A stretch of 23,706 bases of DNA from an uncultured Bacillota bacterium. Lineage in GTDB: Bacteria > Bacillota_I > Bacilli_A > RFN20 > CAG-449. The stretch is taken from positions 1 to 23,706 of the forward strand of contig CABUOQ010000029.1 in assembly GCA_902493275.1 (NCBI GenBank). Reading direction: 5' to 3'. The position numbers and the translations under genes were made by a program. Positions 16,326 to 23,575 of the stretch are shown one piece after another; position 1 is the first letter of the stretch; each line of letters starts with the position of its first letter. The notes beneath the pieces are model-generated. The model saw only the letters and a program-made list of their open reading frames with translations. It made no database searches and had not been told where the DNA came from.

Positions 16326-17669
16326 CTATAATATTTTCCTTTCAATAAGAGTTTTTCTTAAACTATCAGAAGTTTGAAAGTCTTTTTTTGCTTTTGCTTC
16401 TATATATTGATTATACAATAAAATATCATCATTTGTAAGATGTGGATAATCCATTTCAAAGCCAAGAACATCAAACATTGATTTCAATGTATAAAAACAT
16501 TTTTTTATCTTTTTATAATCTATTGGATTGCAACGCAAACATTGATTCGATTCTTTTACAACTCGATATATTTCACTCATTGCATTCGCAGTATTTAAAT
16601 CATCACATAATGCGTTGATAAATCCTTCCATATCGAGTTCTTCTTTAGTTAAATCATCAATTAAAAGATTATTGATTTGTAAATTAACCGCTAGTTTAGA
16701 ATAAGCTGATGATATCCTCTCAAGTTCTTTTATAGCCACATTCATTAAATCATTTGAAAAATTTACTGGCACACGATAATGTGTATTGACTAATAAGAAT
16801 CTTACAGCATTACCGCCATATAATTTAATATAATCGTTAGCTAAAATAACATTACCAAGGGATTTTGACATTTTAACATTGTCAACGTTTATAAAACCAT
16901 TGTGTATCCAATAATTAGCTATCTTGTGACCTTTAATGGCTTCTTCTTGAGCTATTTCATTTTCATGATGTGGGAACTTTAAATCAAATCCACCACCATG
17001 AATATCAATATGACCACCATCGACTAAAGAATTAATCATTACCACACATTCACTATGCCAACCAGGTCTTCCTTTTGACCATGGTGAATCAAACTTTATT
17101 CCATCATCAGTTTTTTTCCAAAGCGCAAAATCTAAAGGCGATTCTTTTTTAGAATTTTCTTCAATTCTAGCGCCAACTAATAAGTCATCAATTTTCATAT
17201 TAGATAAACATCCGTAATCTTTAATTTTAGTGACCCTAAAATAAACATCACCATCAACGACATATGCATATCCCTTATCAACTAATTCTTTAACAAAATC
17301 AATTATTTGATTCATAGTTTGAGTGACTCGTGGTTGATAAGTTGGTTTTAAAGAATGGATTCCTACTCGAGCTTCTTCAAATGCTTTAATATATTTTTCC
17401 GCTATTTCTTTTTCAGAAAGATTTTCAACATGTGCTTGCTTAATAATTTTATCATCAATATCAGTAAAATTAGATATAAATGTTACCTTATAACCCAAAT
17501 ATAAAAATAATCTTCTTAGAACATCAAAAACAACTACAGGGCGTAGATTTCCTACATGGACATAATTATAAACAGTAGGTCCACAAACATAACATGTAAT
17601 TTCTCCTTCATGTATTGGTTTAAATTCTTCAATTCTATCTGTTAAACTATTATATAATTTAATCTCCAT
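16326..17669 (-). CDS. cysS: Cysteinyl-tRNA synthetase
   Basis: Class I synthetase charging tRNA-Cys. The 447-residue length is usual for Bacilli. Visible motifs are the HIGH box as HVGN (residues 38-41), the KMSKS box 'VKMSKSLGN' near 267-275, and the zinc ligands C29, the Cys in 'GWHSEC' near 208, and His and Glu of 'HHENEIAQEE' near 233-242. 'CYVCGPTVYNY' is the family N-terminus. An AAGGAG precedes the ATG. The 65-base gap to mntP is too short for a T-box leader. A TATAAT in it could be a separate promoter, but no good -35 pairs with it. Confidence 0.98.
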   Translation of the reverse strand: MEIKLYNSLTDRIEEFKPIHEGEITCYVCGPTVYNYVHVGNLRPVVVFDVLRRLFLYLGYKVTFISNFTDIDDKIIKQAHVENLSEKEIAEKYIKAFEEARVGIHSLKPTYQPRVTQTMNQIIDFVKELVDKGYAYVVDGDVYFRVTKIKDYGCLSNMKIDDLLVGARIEENSKKESPLDFALWKKTDDGIKFDSPWSKGRPGWHSECVVMINSLVDGGHIDIHGGGFDLKFPHHENEIAQEEAIKGHKIANYWIHNGFINVDNVKMSKSLGNVILANDYIKLYGGNAVRFLLVNTHYRVPVNFSNDLMNVAIKELERISSAYSKLAVNLQINNLLIDDLTKEELDMEGFINALCDDLNTANAMSEIYRVVKESNQCLRCNPIDYKKIKKCFYTLKSMFDVLGFEMDYPHLTNDDILLYNQYIEAKAKKDFQTSDSLRKTLIERKIL

Positions 17670-17734
17670 AGTTGCTCCTTCCTTATTATTTTATTGTAGA
17701 CTTTATTATAAGTTCTTGCAATATAGTATTTTTA

Positions 17735-18307
17735 TTAAAATGATATGACACCTAAACCATTTAGCAAAACCTTAATTCCTAAAAGAATTAAAATTATGCC
17801 ACCAGTTATTTCTGCTGGACGTTTAAACTTGCTACCAAAAATATTGCCAATTAATACTCCTATTGCAGATAAAATAAATGTTGTAAATCCTATGATTAAT
17901 ACTGTCCAATAAATACTAATTGCTGGTGGTTCCATCGAAAAAGAAATGCCAATAGTTAAAGCATCGATTGAAGTTGCAATTGCCAATATAAGCATCGACT
18001 TAAAAGAGAAGTTATCATCGATTTCTTCCTCTTTTGAAGAAATTGCCTCTCTTATCATATTAGCGCCAATTAAAAGCAATAAAGCAAATGCCACCCAATG
18101 ATCTACCGCTTCAATATATTTAGCAAATGTCGAGCCTAACAAATATCCAACAAACGGCATGAGAGCTTGAAAAATACCAAAATACAGCCCGACAATAATC
18201 ATTTTCGAAACTTGCAATTTTTTTAGTGATAATCCTTTACATATCGCCACTGCAAAAGCATCCATTGATAAGGCGATTGCTAATATAAAAACTTCAATAA
18301 TTTCCAT
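17735..18307 (-). CDS. mntP: Manganese efflux pump MntP
   Basis: A 190-residue, six-helix membrane protein made of two related halves. The first begins 'ILAIALSMDAFAVAICKGLS' and the second 'ILAIATSIDALTIGISFSM', each with the conserved Asp in a Ser-Met/Ile-Asp-Ala motif. MntP exports excess Mn(II) and is often under a yybP-ykoY riboswitch, which is present here ahead of the upstream exchanger gene. The start follows the exchanger stop by 2 bases with no good ribosome binding site of its own, suggesting translational coupling. Confidence 0.95.
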   Translation of the reverse strand: MEIIEVFILAIALSMDAFAVAICKGLSLKKLQVSKMIIVGLYFGIFQALMPFVGYLLGSTFAKYIEAVDHWVAFALLLLIGANMIREAISSKEEEIDDNFSFKSMLILAIATSIDALTIGISFSMEPPAISIYWTVLIIGFTTFILSAIGVLIGNIFGSKFKRPAEITGGIILILLGIKVLLNGLGVISF

Positions 18308-18309
18308 AA

Positions 18310-19290
18310 CTAAAAAATCAAAAATCCTGGTAAAACATTAAGTTGACGGCAAATAATATATGCCATATATAAAATGTAGGTAAAAAATAAAATAGAGCCA
18401 GATATACGATATAACCCTTTCTTTTTATAGGCGAATAACGAAAGAGCGATAAGAATAACAGTTATAGCCACCATAAATATTAAATCGAAATATAAATTTG
18501 TTTGAATTGATAACGGATGAATTAATCCAGATATTCCCAATATAAATAGAACATTCAAAGTATTAGAACCAATTACATTTCCTAAAGCAATATCATTTTC
18601 ATGCTTTTTAGCGGCCACTAAAGAAGTAACTAATTCAGGAAGTGATGTTCCTATAGATACTATCGTTAAAGCAATTAATTGTTCACTCATTCCTAGTGCA
18701 CCTGCGATATATACAGCTGACCTATTAACAAGTTCACCACCTATTGCTATTCCTATAGCTCCTAATATTATTGATACAATAGATTTTGAAACACTTAATT
18801 TTGGTTCAACGATTTCATTTTCATTTTTTTCTTCTTTTTTAGTTCTAAAAATTAAAAACCAAATATAAAATACCAATAACACTAAAAATATTAAACCATA
18901 ATACCATGTTATTGTTTTTTCACCTGTAAGCGAAGCAATCAATAATAAGATTGATACAAATAATAAAAATGGTAATTCAAATTTTAAAATTTTCTTGTCG
19001 ATACAAATCGGAGCAATTATGCATGATAAACCTAATACGACAAGGATATTAAAAATATTGGAGCCGACAACATTGCCTACGCTCATATCGACTTTTCCAT
19101 TTATCGCTGCTACAACACTAACCGCCAATTCCGGAAGTGATGTTCCAAGCGCTACAATTGTTAGACCAATTATTAATGTTGGAACTTTTAATCTTTTAGC
19201 GACCGATGAGGCTCCATCAACAAAAATATCGGCCCCTTTAATTAAAAAAAACATTCCTAACACTAATAAAAATATATAGAGTATTAACAT
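18310..19290 (-). CDS. CaCA-family cation exchanger (YrbG/CaxA type)
   Basis: A 326-residue membrane protein of the calcium/cation antiporter family with two inverted alpha repeats: 'GLTIVALGTSLPELAVSVVA' near 42-61 followed by 'GNVVGSNIFN', and 'ALTIVSIGTSLPELVTSLVA' near 205-224 followed by 'GNVIGSNTLN'. The GTSLPE and GSN motifs bind cations. Family members are usually described as Na/Ca exchangers. A manganese riboswitch in front and mntP directly behind suggest that this one exports Mn(II), or Ca and Mn, at the cytoplasmic membrane. GGAGGG lies 8 bases before the ATG. Confidence 0.92.
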   Translation of the reverse strand: MLILYIFLLVLGMFFLIKGADIFVDGASSVAKRLKVPTLIIGLTIVALGTSLPELAVSVVAAINGKVDMSVGNVVGSNIFNILVVLGLSCIIAPICIDKKILKFELPFLLFVSILLLIASLTGEKTITWYYGLIFLVLLVFYIWFLIFRTKKEEKNENEIVEPKLSVSKSIVSIILGAIGIAIGGELVNRSAVYIAGALGMSEQLIALTIVSIGTSLPELVTSLVAAKKHENDIALGNVIGSNTLNVLFILGISGLIHPLSIQTNLYFDLIFMVAITVILIALSLFAYKKKGLYRISGSILFFTYILYMAYIICRQLNVLPGFLIF

Positions 19291-19304
19291 TTCCCTTTCC
19301 CTCC

Positions 19305-19358
19305 AAAATAAAAGACCTCTATTTAAAAAACATTCACATGCCTTTAAATAAAAGTCTC
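19305..19358 (-). terminator. Riboswitch-controlled terminator
   Basis: A 16-bp helix (19343-19358 with 19312-19327, including G-U pairs) with a 15-base loop, followed by a U-rich stretch. Its first arm begins with GAGACTTTT, which is also the 3' strand of the riboswitch P1 helix, so the two structures exclude each other. Confidence 0.75.
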
Positions 19359-19435
19359 GAAATTCTAAAGTATATCCGGGATAATCCGATATGTCGAATA
19401 TACTACCATTACTGGCTTTCTACTCCCTTTTACAA
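19345..19435 (-). promoter_or_regulatory. yybP-ykoY manganese riboswitch
   Basis: The minus strand carries AAAAGGGAGTAG (19420-19431) and, after a central hairpin region, GAGACTTTT (19350-19358). These are the two ends of the yybP-ykoY aptamer, joined by P1 pairing AAAAG with CTTTT. The class senses Mn(II) and controls exporters. Here it precedes a CaCA exchanger and mntP, both expected targets. Binding of Mn(II) should hold P1 together, keep the overlapping terminator from forming and switch the genes on. Confidence 0.85.
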
Positions 19436-19458
19436 ATTTGGTCTTTTTGACGATATTT

Positions 19459-19486
19459 AGTATATCATTTTTTTATTACTTTGCAA
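19459..19486 (-). promoter_or_regulatory. Sigma-A promoter of the Mn riboswitch transcript
   Basis: Minus-strand TTGCAA (19481-19486), 16-base spacer, TATACT (19459-19464), placing the start about 20 bases upstream of the aptamer. Confidence 0.6.
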
Positions 19487-19492
19487 AAACAA

Positions 19493-20014
19493 TTATTTAA
19501 ATTCTACAATTTTGTCATGCTCTTTTGCTAATAATATTAATTTATTTTTTATTTTTTCTTCATCTGATTTAATTTTTTTAAATTCAATAACGACTTTCTC
19601 TTTTAAAACCTTAGTGAACATTAAAGCAATCGCTTCATTCTCAATAAAAATAAGATAATGATATTGTATTCTTACCATATCTATTGTTAATTCCTCATAC
19701 TCTTTTAATAAGTTTGCCTCCTCTAGCGTATTTGTAAGCGGCGTTTTATTTAAAAGTGTACGAACAATTTGATAATCATCATATGTAATTAATCTACTAG
19801 ATATATTATCATCATTAAATTCAAAAATAATTTTACTGGTTTCTTTTTTATAAATCAAAAAAACTATGATAATAGCAACTAAACCTACATAGCAAATACA
19901 ACTTAAAATGATATGCTTTAAATCAAATTCTATAATTAATAATAGCGTTTCAAACAAGCACAGAACGATACATAATATCATCATTGATTTCACGATTGAA
20001 TATTGTTTTTTCAT
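19493..20014 (-). CDS. Small membrane protein of unknown function
   Basis: Not recognised. The 173-residue protein has two N-terminal membrane segments (about 10-30 and 35-55), then a soluble, charged part rich in Lys, Glu and Ile. A remote resemblance to a GNAT-like fold is conceivable but not supported by any motif I can see. The ATG at 20012-20014 overlaps the TGA of the HAD gene as TGATG, with GGAGG 7 bases upstream, so translation is coupled. It is the last gene of the rdgB-HAD unit. Confidence 0.6.
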   Translation of the reverse strand: MKKQYSIVKSMMILCIVLCLFETLLLIIEFDLKHIILSCICYVGLVAIIIVFLIYKKETSKIIFEFNDDNISSRLITYDDYQIVRTLLNKTPLTNTLEEANLLKEYEELTIDMVRIQYHYLIFIENEAIALMFTKVLKEKVVIEFKKIKSDEEKIKNKLILLAKEHDKIVEFK

Positions 20015-20670
20015 CAATTGTCCTCCACAATTTGAATTAAATCTGAAAATTTATCTATTCGATAATTTTCACCACTAATATTTTGGAATTTGCCATATCC
20101 AAAATTACAAATCACTACATCCATACCAACATTTTTTGCAAACTCTAAGTCGAAAATCATATCACCAACATAAAGAGTTTCTTTACTATTTAACCCGAAT
20201 TCATCTGCCATGATAAAGAAGATTGTTGGATCTGGCTTATGTGGAACATTTTCTCTTCCGCCAATAACAAAATCAAAAATCCCATCGAAATGGTTTTTTA
20301 TACATGCTAAAGCATCTCTATTTGGCTTATTAGAAATAACTCCTAATCTAAATCCTATATTTTTTAATTTAATTAAAGTAGTCTTAACCTCATCAAATGG
20401 TCTTGTATAAAGATTATTATATTTTTTATATAAATCTAAATAATGATTTCGAACATCATTTATTTTTTGTTGATTCAAGTTATATTTATCGCACGCCAAT
20501 GAAATCAAGTGATTAACCCCAGAACCAATAAAAGTCATACATTCTTCATCATTGTAATTAGCTTCTAAGCCACATTCATTTAAAGCACCATTAATGCAAT
20601 GCTTTATATCACCAATCGTATTTAACAATGTTCCATCTAAATCAAATAAAATTGCTTTATATTTACTCAT
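20014..20670 (-). CDS. HAD-superfamily phosphatase (phosphoglycolate phosphatase/PpaX-like)
   Basis: A 218-residue HAD subfamily IA hydrolase. Motif I is 'FDLDGTLL' with the nucleophile D10 and D12, motif II is the Ser of 'GVISNKP', motif III is Lys in 'HKPDP', and motif IV is 'GDMIFDLEFAKN'. A helical cap lies between motif I and motif II. Such enzymes hydrolyse small phosphoesters (phosphoglycolate, pyrophosphate, nucleotides); the substrate cannot be told here. The ATG at 20668-20670 was chosen because the HAD core begins there and AAGGAG lies upstream; it overlaps the rdgB stop by 8 bases. A longer reading from 20751 would only add the antisense of coding context. Confidence 0.88.
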   Translation of the reverse strand: MSKYKAILFDLDGTLLNTIGDIKHCINGALNECGLEANYNDEECMTFIGSGVNHLISLACDKYNLNQQKINDVRNHYLDLYKKYNNLYTRPFDEVKTTLIKLKNIGFRLGVISNKPNRDALACIKNHFDGIFDFVIGGRENVPHKPDPTIFFIMADEFGLNSKETLYVGDMIFDLEFAKNVGMDVVICNFGYGKFQNISGENYRIDKFSDLIQIVEDN

Positions 20671-21256
20671 GGATATAATTATTCTCCTTAAGATATTGTA
20701 ATAATAATTTAATAGCATTCCCTCGATGAGAAACTTGATTTTTTTCCTCATTAGTCAATTCGGCAAAAGTCTTATTTGATGGTGTATAAAGAAAAATAGG
20801 ATCATATCCAAATCCAGACTCACCTCTTGGAGATTCAATAATTTCACCAAAAGCTTTTCCTTCAAAATATAATGGTTCTTTTTCAAGATTAATCACACAT
20901 AGCGTACAATTAAAATTAGCTTGACGATTTTCTTTATCTTTTAACTTTTCATTAATAGCCACGAATTTTTCTTCATAAGGTTTTCCTTCCATGAAGCGCG
21001 AAGAATATATGCCTGGGAATCCATCTAAAGCATGAACCTCTAACCCCGAGTCGTCAGCAACCACTATCTTGTCTGTCATTTTAGAAATAGCTTCTGCTTT
21101 TAAGAATGCATTCTCTTTAAATGTTTTACCGGTTTCTTCTACTTCAATATTTATTCCAACATCTTTCAAAGATAAAATCTTTATATCATATTTTTCAAAC
21201 ACTTTTTTAAATTCAACTAACTTATGAAAATTATTGCTTGATAAAATTATTTCCAA
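20663..21256 (-). CDS. rdgB: RdgB/HAM1-family XTP/dITP diphosphatase
   Basis: Removes non-canonical purine triphosphates (XTP, dITP, ITP) by hydrolysis to the monophosphate and pyrophosphate, preventing their incorporation into nucleic acids. The 197 residues contain 'SSNNFHKLVEFK' at the N-terminus (phosphate binding), 'VVADDSGLEVHALDGFPGIY' near 65-85 with the metal-binding Asp, 'GFGYDPIF' near 148 and 'SHRGNAIK' near 172. The start is a TTG with GAGGTG 7 bases upstream; no in-frame ATG gives a complete protein. It heads the rdgB-HAD-membrane protein unit and is divergent from ssrA. Confidence 0.96.
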   Translation of the reverse strand: MEIILSSNNFHKLVEFKKVFEKYDIKILSLKDVGINIEVEETGKTFKENAFLKAEAISKMTDKIVVADDSGLEVHALDGFPGIYSSRFMEGKPYEEKFVAINEKLKDKENRQANFNCTLCVINLEKEPLYFEGKAFGEIIESPRGESGFGYDPIFLYTPSNKTFAELTNEEKNQVSHRGNAIKLLLQYLKENNYIHE

Positions 21257-21333
21257 TTAAAATCACCTCAAAATTATTTTTTCACAAGTTCACATTTTCT
21301 TCAATAGAGTTAAGTTTATTTATAAATTTAATC

Positions 21334-21361
21334 TTGCAAAATAAAATTTATATGATATTAT
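21334..21361 (+). promoter_or_regulatory. Sigma-A promoter of ssrA
   Basis: TTGCAA (21334-21339), 16-base spacer, TATTAT (21356-21361). The expected start near 21368 gives a short 5' leader removed by processing before the mature end at 21389. Confidence 0.6.
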
Positions 21362-21388
21362 TTATACGCAGTACATATACTACCTATT

Positions 21389-21759
21389 GGGGCTGATAAG
21401 GTTTCGACAGGGATTTGCAGGGTATAAAGAGCAGTCGACTGGTCTCGATAACGACCACAAGCCTATAAATGGCAACAATCAACGTTTAGCGTTCGCTGCT
21501 TAATTAAATTCAAGCTTTTTTCCCACGTTGGGAAGCGAACCATCAATAAAGGAACGGACCTCTTGGTCCTTAATTGGTGTAATTTAAAGAGGATAAGATT
21601 ATATGATGCTAATAAATATAATACGAAAATCTTATTAGCTAGTAAGAGTTAGATTCGTTTATTAATCTTACCTCTTATGAAATTTATTAGTAAACTAAAC
21701 TGTAGGGCTTTATATGTGGCAATCTTTGGACCGGGGTTCAATTCCCCGCAACTCCACCA
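21389..21759 (+). ncRNA. ssrA: Transfer-messenger RNA (tmRNA)
   Basis: A 371-base tmRNA. The 5' end reads GGGGCUGAUAAGGUUUCGAC and the 3' end has a T arm (CGGGG-TTCAATT-CCCCG) followed by CAACTCC-A-CCA, with CCA encoded at 21757-21759. The G3-U pair recognised by alanyl-tRNA synthetase is present. The tag reading frame at 21471-21503 encodes GNNQRLAFAA and then TAA. I take GGC as the resume codon because the preceding TAAAT fits the alignment signal. The acceptor stem has one C-A mismatch (21393 with 21751). With SmpB, tmRNA rescues stalled ribosomes and marks products for proteolysis. Confidence 0.97.
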
Positions 21760-21771
21760 AGAATAAGATTT

Positions 21772-21796
21772 AACGCTTATATTTAGGCGTTTTTTA
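21772..21796 (+). terminator. Rho-independent terminator of ssrA
   Basis: AACGCTTA / TAGGCGTT, an 8-bp helix with one G-U pair and a TATT loop, then a T run, starting 13 bases after the tmRNA CCA. Confidence 0.85.
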
Positions 21797-21810
21797 TTTA
21801 TCGTTTTTGT

Positions 21811-21834
21811 AAAATGATACAAAAAATGATACAA
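21811..21834. repeat. Two tandem copies of a 12-bp repeat
   Basis: AAAATGATACAA occurs twice in a row, directly between the ssrA terminator and the stop codon of the recombinase remnant. Such short direct repeats next to a recombinase can be arm-type binding sites, but in DNA this AT-rich that is uncertain. Confidence 0.55.
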
Positions 21835-21846
21835 TTTTTCAAAAAT

Positions 21847-22044
21847 TTAATCCAATAATTTATCCATAAATTGTACAATAGCATTCTTTTTTTCGCTAGT
21901 CTGATGAAGATAAACTTTTTCAGTTATTTCAGTATTAGAATGACCAACTAAATTTGAAATAACATCACGTGAAACATTAGAAGCATATAATTGACTTACT
22001 GCAGAATGACGAAAAATATGAGAATGCAATTTTTCAAATCCTAT
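21847..22044 (-). pseudogene. Tyrosine recombinase (integrase), C-terminal remnant
   Basis: An open stretch of about 65 codons encodes only the end of a phage-type integrase catalytic domain: 'HIFRHSAVSQLYASNVSRD' (the HxxRH box), 'LVGHSNTEITEKVYLHQT' with the third-box His and the nucleophile Tyr. Homology appears to begin around GFEKLHSH, before any good start codon, and an in-frame TAA lies just upstream at 22045-22047. The core-binding domain and the first catalytic Arg are absent, so it cannot be active. Truncation falls at the stop codon of the neighbouring YjbR-EVE gene, marking a deletion or recombination junction. Position next to the ssrA 3' end fits an integrase that used ssrA as its attachment site. 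Confidence 0.85.
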
Positions 22045-23060
22045 TTAAGTTGTTTGCTAAGGGATTCTGTTATACTTCTTGGACCTCTAATTGAGGTAAT
22101 ACCATATTCCTTTATTTTTGAAAACGAATATTCTTCTTTATTATATTTTTTTAATAATTTTATTTTCATTGCCAAATTTATAGAAAGATTTTTATCTTCG
22201 TATTTATATGGTATATCAACTTCTACTACCTCACATTTATATAAAATTGCCGAAAAAGGATTACCAACGTAAATATACACAATGTCGTTTAGCTTAACAC
22301 CCCTAGGTTGTTTCCAATCACTAAAGATATGTGTATTAAAATATTCAATAATATCAAAAAATTTAGGATTTGCCGGTATCAACCATTCTTTAGGTGTTTC
22401 TGTATATTGATGACTCATATTTATATATTTTAATATTTCTTCATCATCTAAAGAGTCATCCAAAGTAATACTTATCCATTTCTTCTTATTCATATGATAA
22501 GCTGGATGAACCCCCTCTTTTAGTAACAAATCTGGTATTAAATTATCATCTATTTTTAAATTAATAACTTCTACTTCTCCGATTTGTTCCTTATCTAATT
22601 TCTTCCTATCGATATTCATTATTATTCCATACCATTTATTATTTAGTGGATTTTTAAAAACTCCAAATCCCGGATTGCTATCCCATAAAAAACAAGGATT
22701 ATCATGATAAGTGTTCTTTATTGATTCTACAATTCTATTTGTCTGCTTGTTAATAAATAAAAGCGGTTCAAAACAATTATTTTTAATATCTTGTAAAATT
22801 TGGATGTATGCATCACGAATACGATTTACAAACTCACCTCTTTGATTTTCAATTCGGAAGCCAACGTATTCTTCTTCAATATCTAAATCTATTATTTTTC
22901 CATTCACTATTCCTATTGATGAAATTTCAATAATAGCCTCAAAATTATCATCTATTTTTTTAGACAATGTGTAGGTATTATCTTTTTTTATAAAACCATA
23001 ATTAGTTATTTTTTGAAAATTTATTTTAGCTCTTTTAAAAACTTCTTCTTCAATACTCAT
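22041..23060 (-). CDS. YjbR/MmcQ-EVE fusion protein
   Basis: A 339-residue protein with three parts. Residues about 1-98 resemble the N-terminal extension seen in some MmcQ/YjbR proteins. Residues about 105-220 are a YjbR-like domain: 'PCFLWDSNPGFGVFK', 'VINLKIDD', and the typical 'HPAYHMNKKKWISITLDD'. YjbR has a CyaY-like fold and is annotated as DNA-binding. Residues about 225-335 look like an EVE/PUA-like domain: 'WLIPANPKFFDIIEYF', 'WKQPRGVKLNDIVYIYVG', 'AILYKCEV', ending 'GITSIRGPRSI'. EVE domains bind modified bases in DNA or RNA. The ATG at 23058-23060 is favoured over a TTG at 23072, though its ribosome binding site is weak. It follows the DUF4279-like gene closely and lies beside an integrase remnant, which suggests mobile cargo. 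Confidence 0.72.
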   Translation of the reverse strand: MSIEEEVFKRAKINFQKITNYGFIKKDNTYTLSKKIDDNFEAIIEISSIGIVNGKIIDLDIEEEYVGFRIENQRGEFVNRIRDAYIQILQDIKNNCFEPLLFINKQTNRIVESIKNTYHDNPCFLWDSNPGFGVFKNPLNNKWYGIIMNIDRKKLDKEQIGEVEVINLKIDDNLIPDLLLKEGVHPAYHMNKKKWISITLDDSLDDEEILKYINMSHQYTETPKEWLIPANPKFFDIIEYFNTHIFSDWKQPRGVKLNDIVYIYVGNPFSAILYKCEVVEVDIPYKYEDKNLSINLAMKIKLLKKYNKEEYSFSKIKEYGITSIRGPRSITESLSKQLK

Positions 23061-23075
23061 AGTTCTATCCAATTA

Positions 23076-23519
23076 TTAAATCACATAATAATCTAAATCC
23101 ATCTCAATAGTTGATTTAGACAAAAAATCTATTATATCCTGATCCAAAGACAAAATTTGATGTGGCTCATCAGAATCATAATCTATATATGGTACTATCT
23201 CAAGTACTACTGATACATTATATTTTTCTTTTAGTTCTTTTATTTTATCCTCTTTACCAATTAACCCCTTTATTGTTTGTCTTATCATTTTATTAACATC
23301 AATATTATACTTGTTATTAAAACCAATGATAAAGTGATGTCTATCAAATCTGCTTTCAATCTCTAGTGCATTAGCTAAATACTTCTCAACTTCATCTTTA
23401 TTAAAAATACCAATTTCTTCTAAAGAAAAACTTCGTCCTTCTTTTATAATTTCAGCATTTTTTTGTTTATCAAAATCAAAGCAAATAGATAAATATGTTG
23501 TGCATTCATTTTCATTCAT
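23076..23519 (-). CDS. DUF4279-like hypothetical protein
   Basis: A 147-residue acidic protein. The overall pattern, with 'FSLEEIGIF' near the start, a central predicted helix (DVNKMIRQTIKGLIG), 'VSVVLEIVPYID' and an ending of 'DQDIIDFLSKSTIEMDLDYY', resembles DUF4279 proteins, whose function is unknown. It has no signal peptide or membrane segment. The ATG is preceded by AGGAGG with 9-base spacing. The next gene starts 15 bases after its stop, so the two form an operon. The family assignment is from pattern memory and should be treated as tentative. Confidence 0.5.
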   Translation of the reverse strand: MNENECTTYLSICFDFDKQKNAEIIKEGRSFSLEEIGIFNKDEVEKYLANALEIESRFDRHHFIIGFNNKYNIDVNKMIRQTIKGLIGKEDKIKELKEKYNVSVVLEIVPYIDYDSDEPHQILSLDQDIIDFLSKSTIEMDLDYYVI

Positions 23520-23566
23520 TTATGGATTCCTCCTATTTCAAGAACAACTAGTATTTCTATTTTTTA

Positions 23567-23575
23567 ATTTTATCA
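23567..23575 (-). promoter_or_regulatory. Putative extended -10 promoter of the DUF4279-YjbR operon
   Basis: Minus-strand TGATAAAAT (an extended TG motif before a TAAAAT -10), about 48 bases before the ATG. No good -35 is present, which is compatible with an extended -10 promoter. The rest of 23576-23706 is AT-rich with no gene that I can see. Confidence 0.4.

Noticed and set aside
17670..17734. T-box leader upstream of cysS
   Set aside because: The gap to mntP is only 65 bases, and no specifier loop or T-box sequence is visible.
21649..21834. 61-codon minus-strand reading frame over the tmRNA 3' half
   Set aside because: It is antisense to the tmRNA acceptor and T arm and its terminator. 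The apparent protein motif comes from the conserved RNA sequence.
21847..22029. A complete small integrase-like gene starting at TTG
   Set aside because: It lacks the N-terminal and first catalytic Arg regions. Homology extends upstream of the TTG to an in-frame stop, so it is a remnant.
21991..22272. 93-codon plus-strand reading frame over the integrase remnant and YjbR-EVE end
   Set aside because: It lies opposite two regions with clear protein motifs on the minus strand and has no recognisable features.
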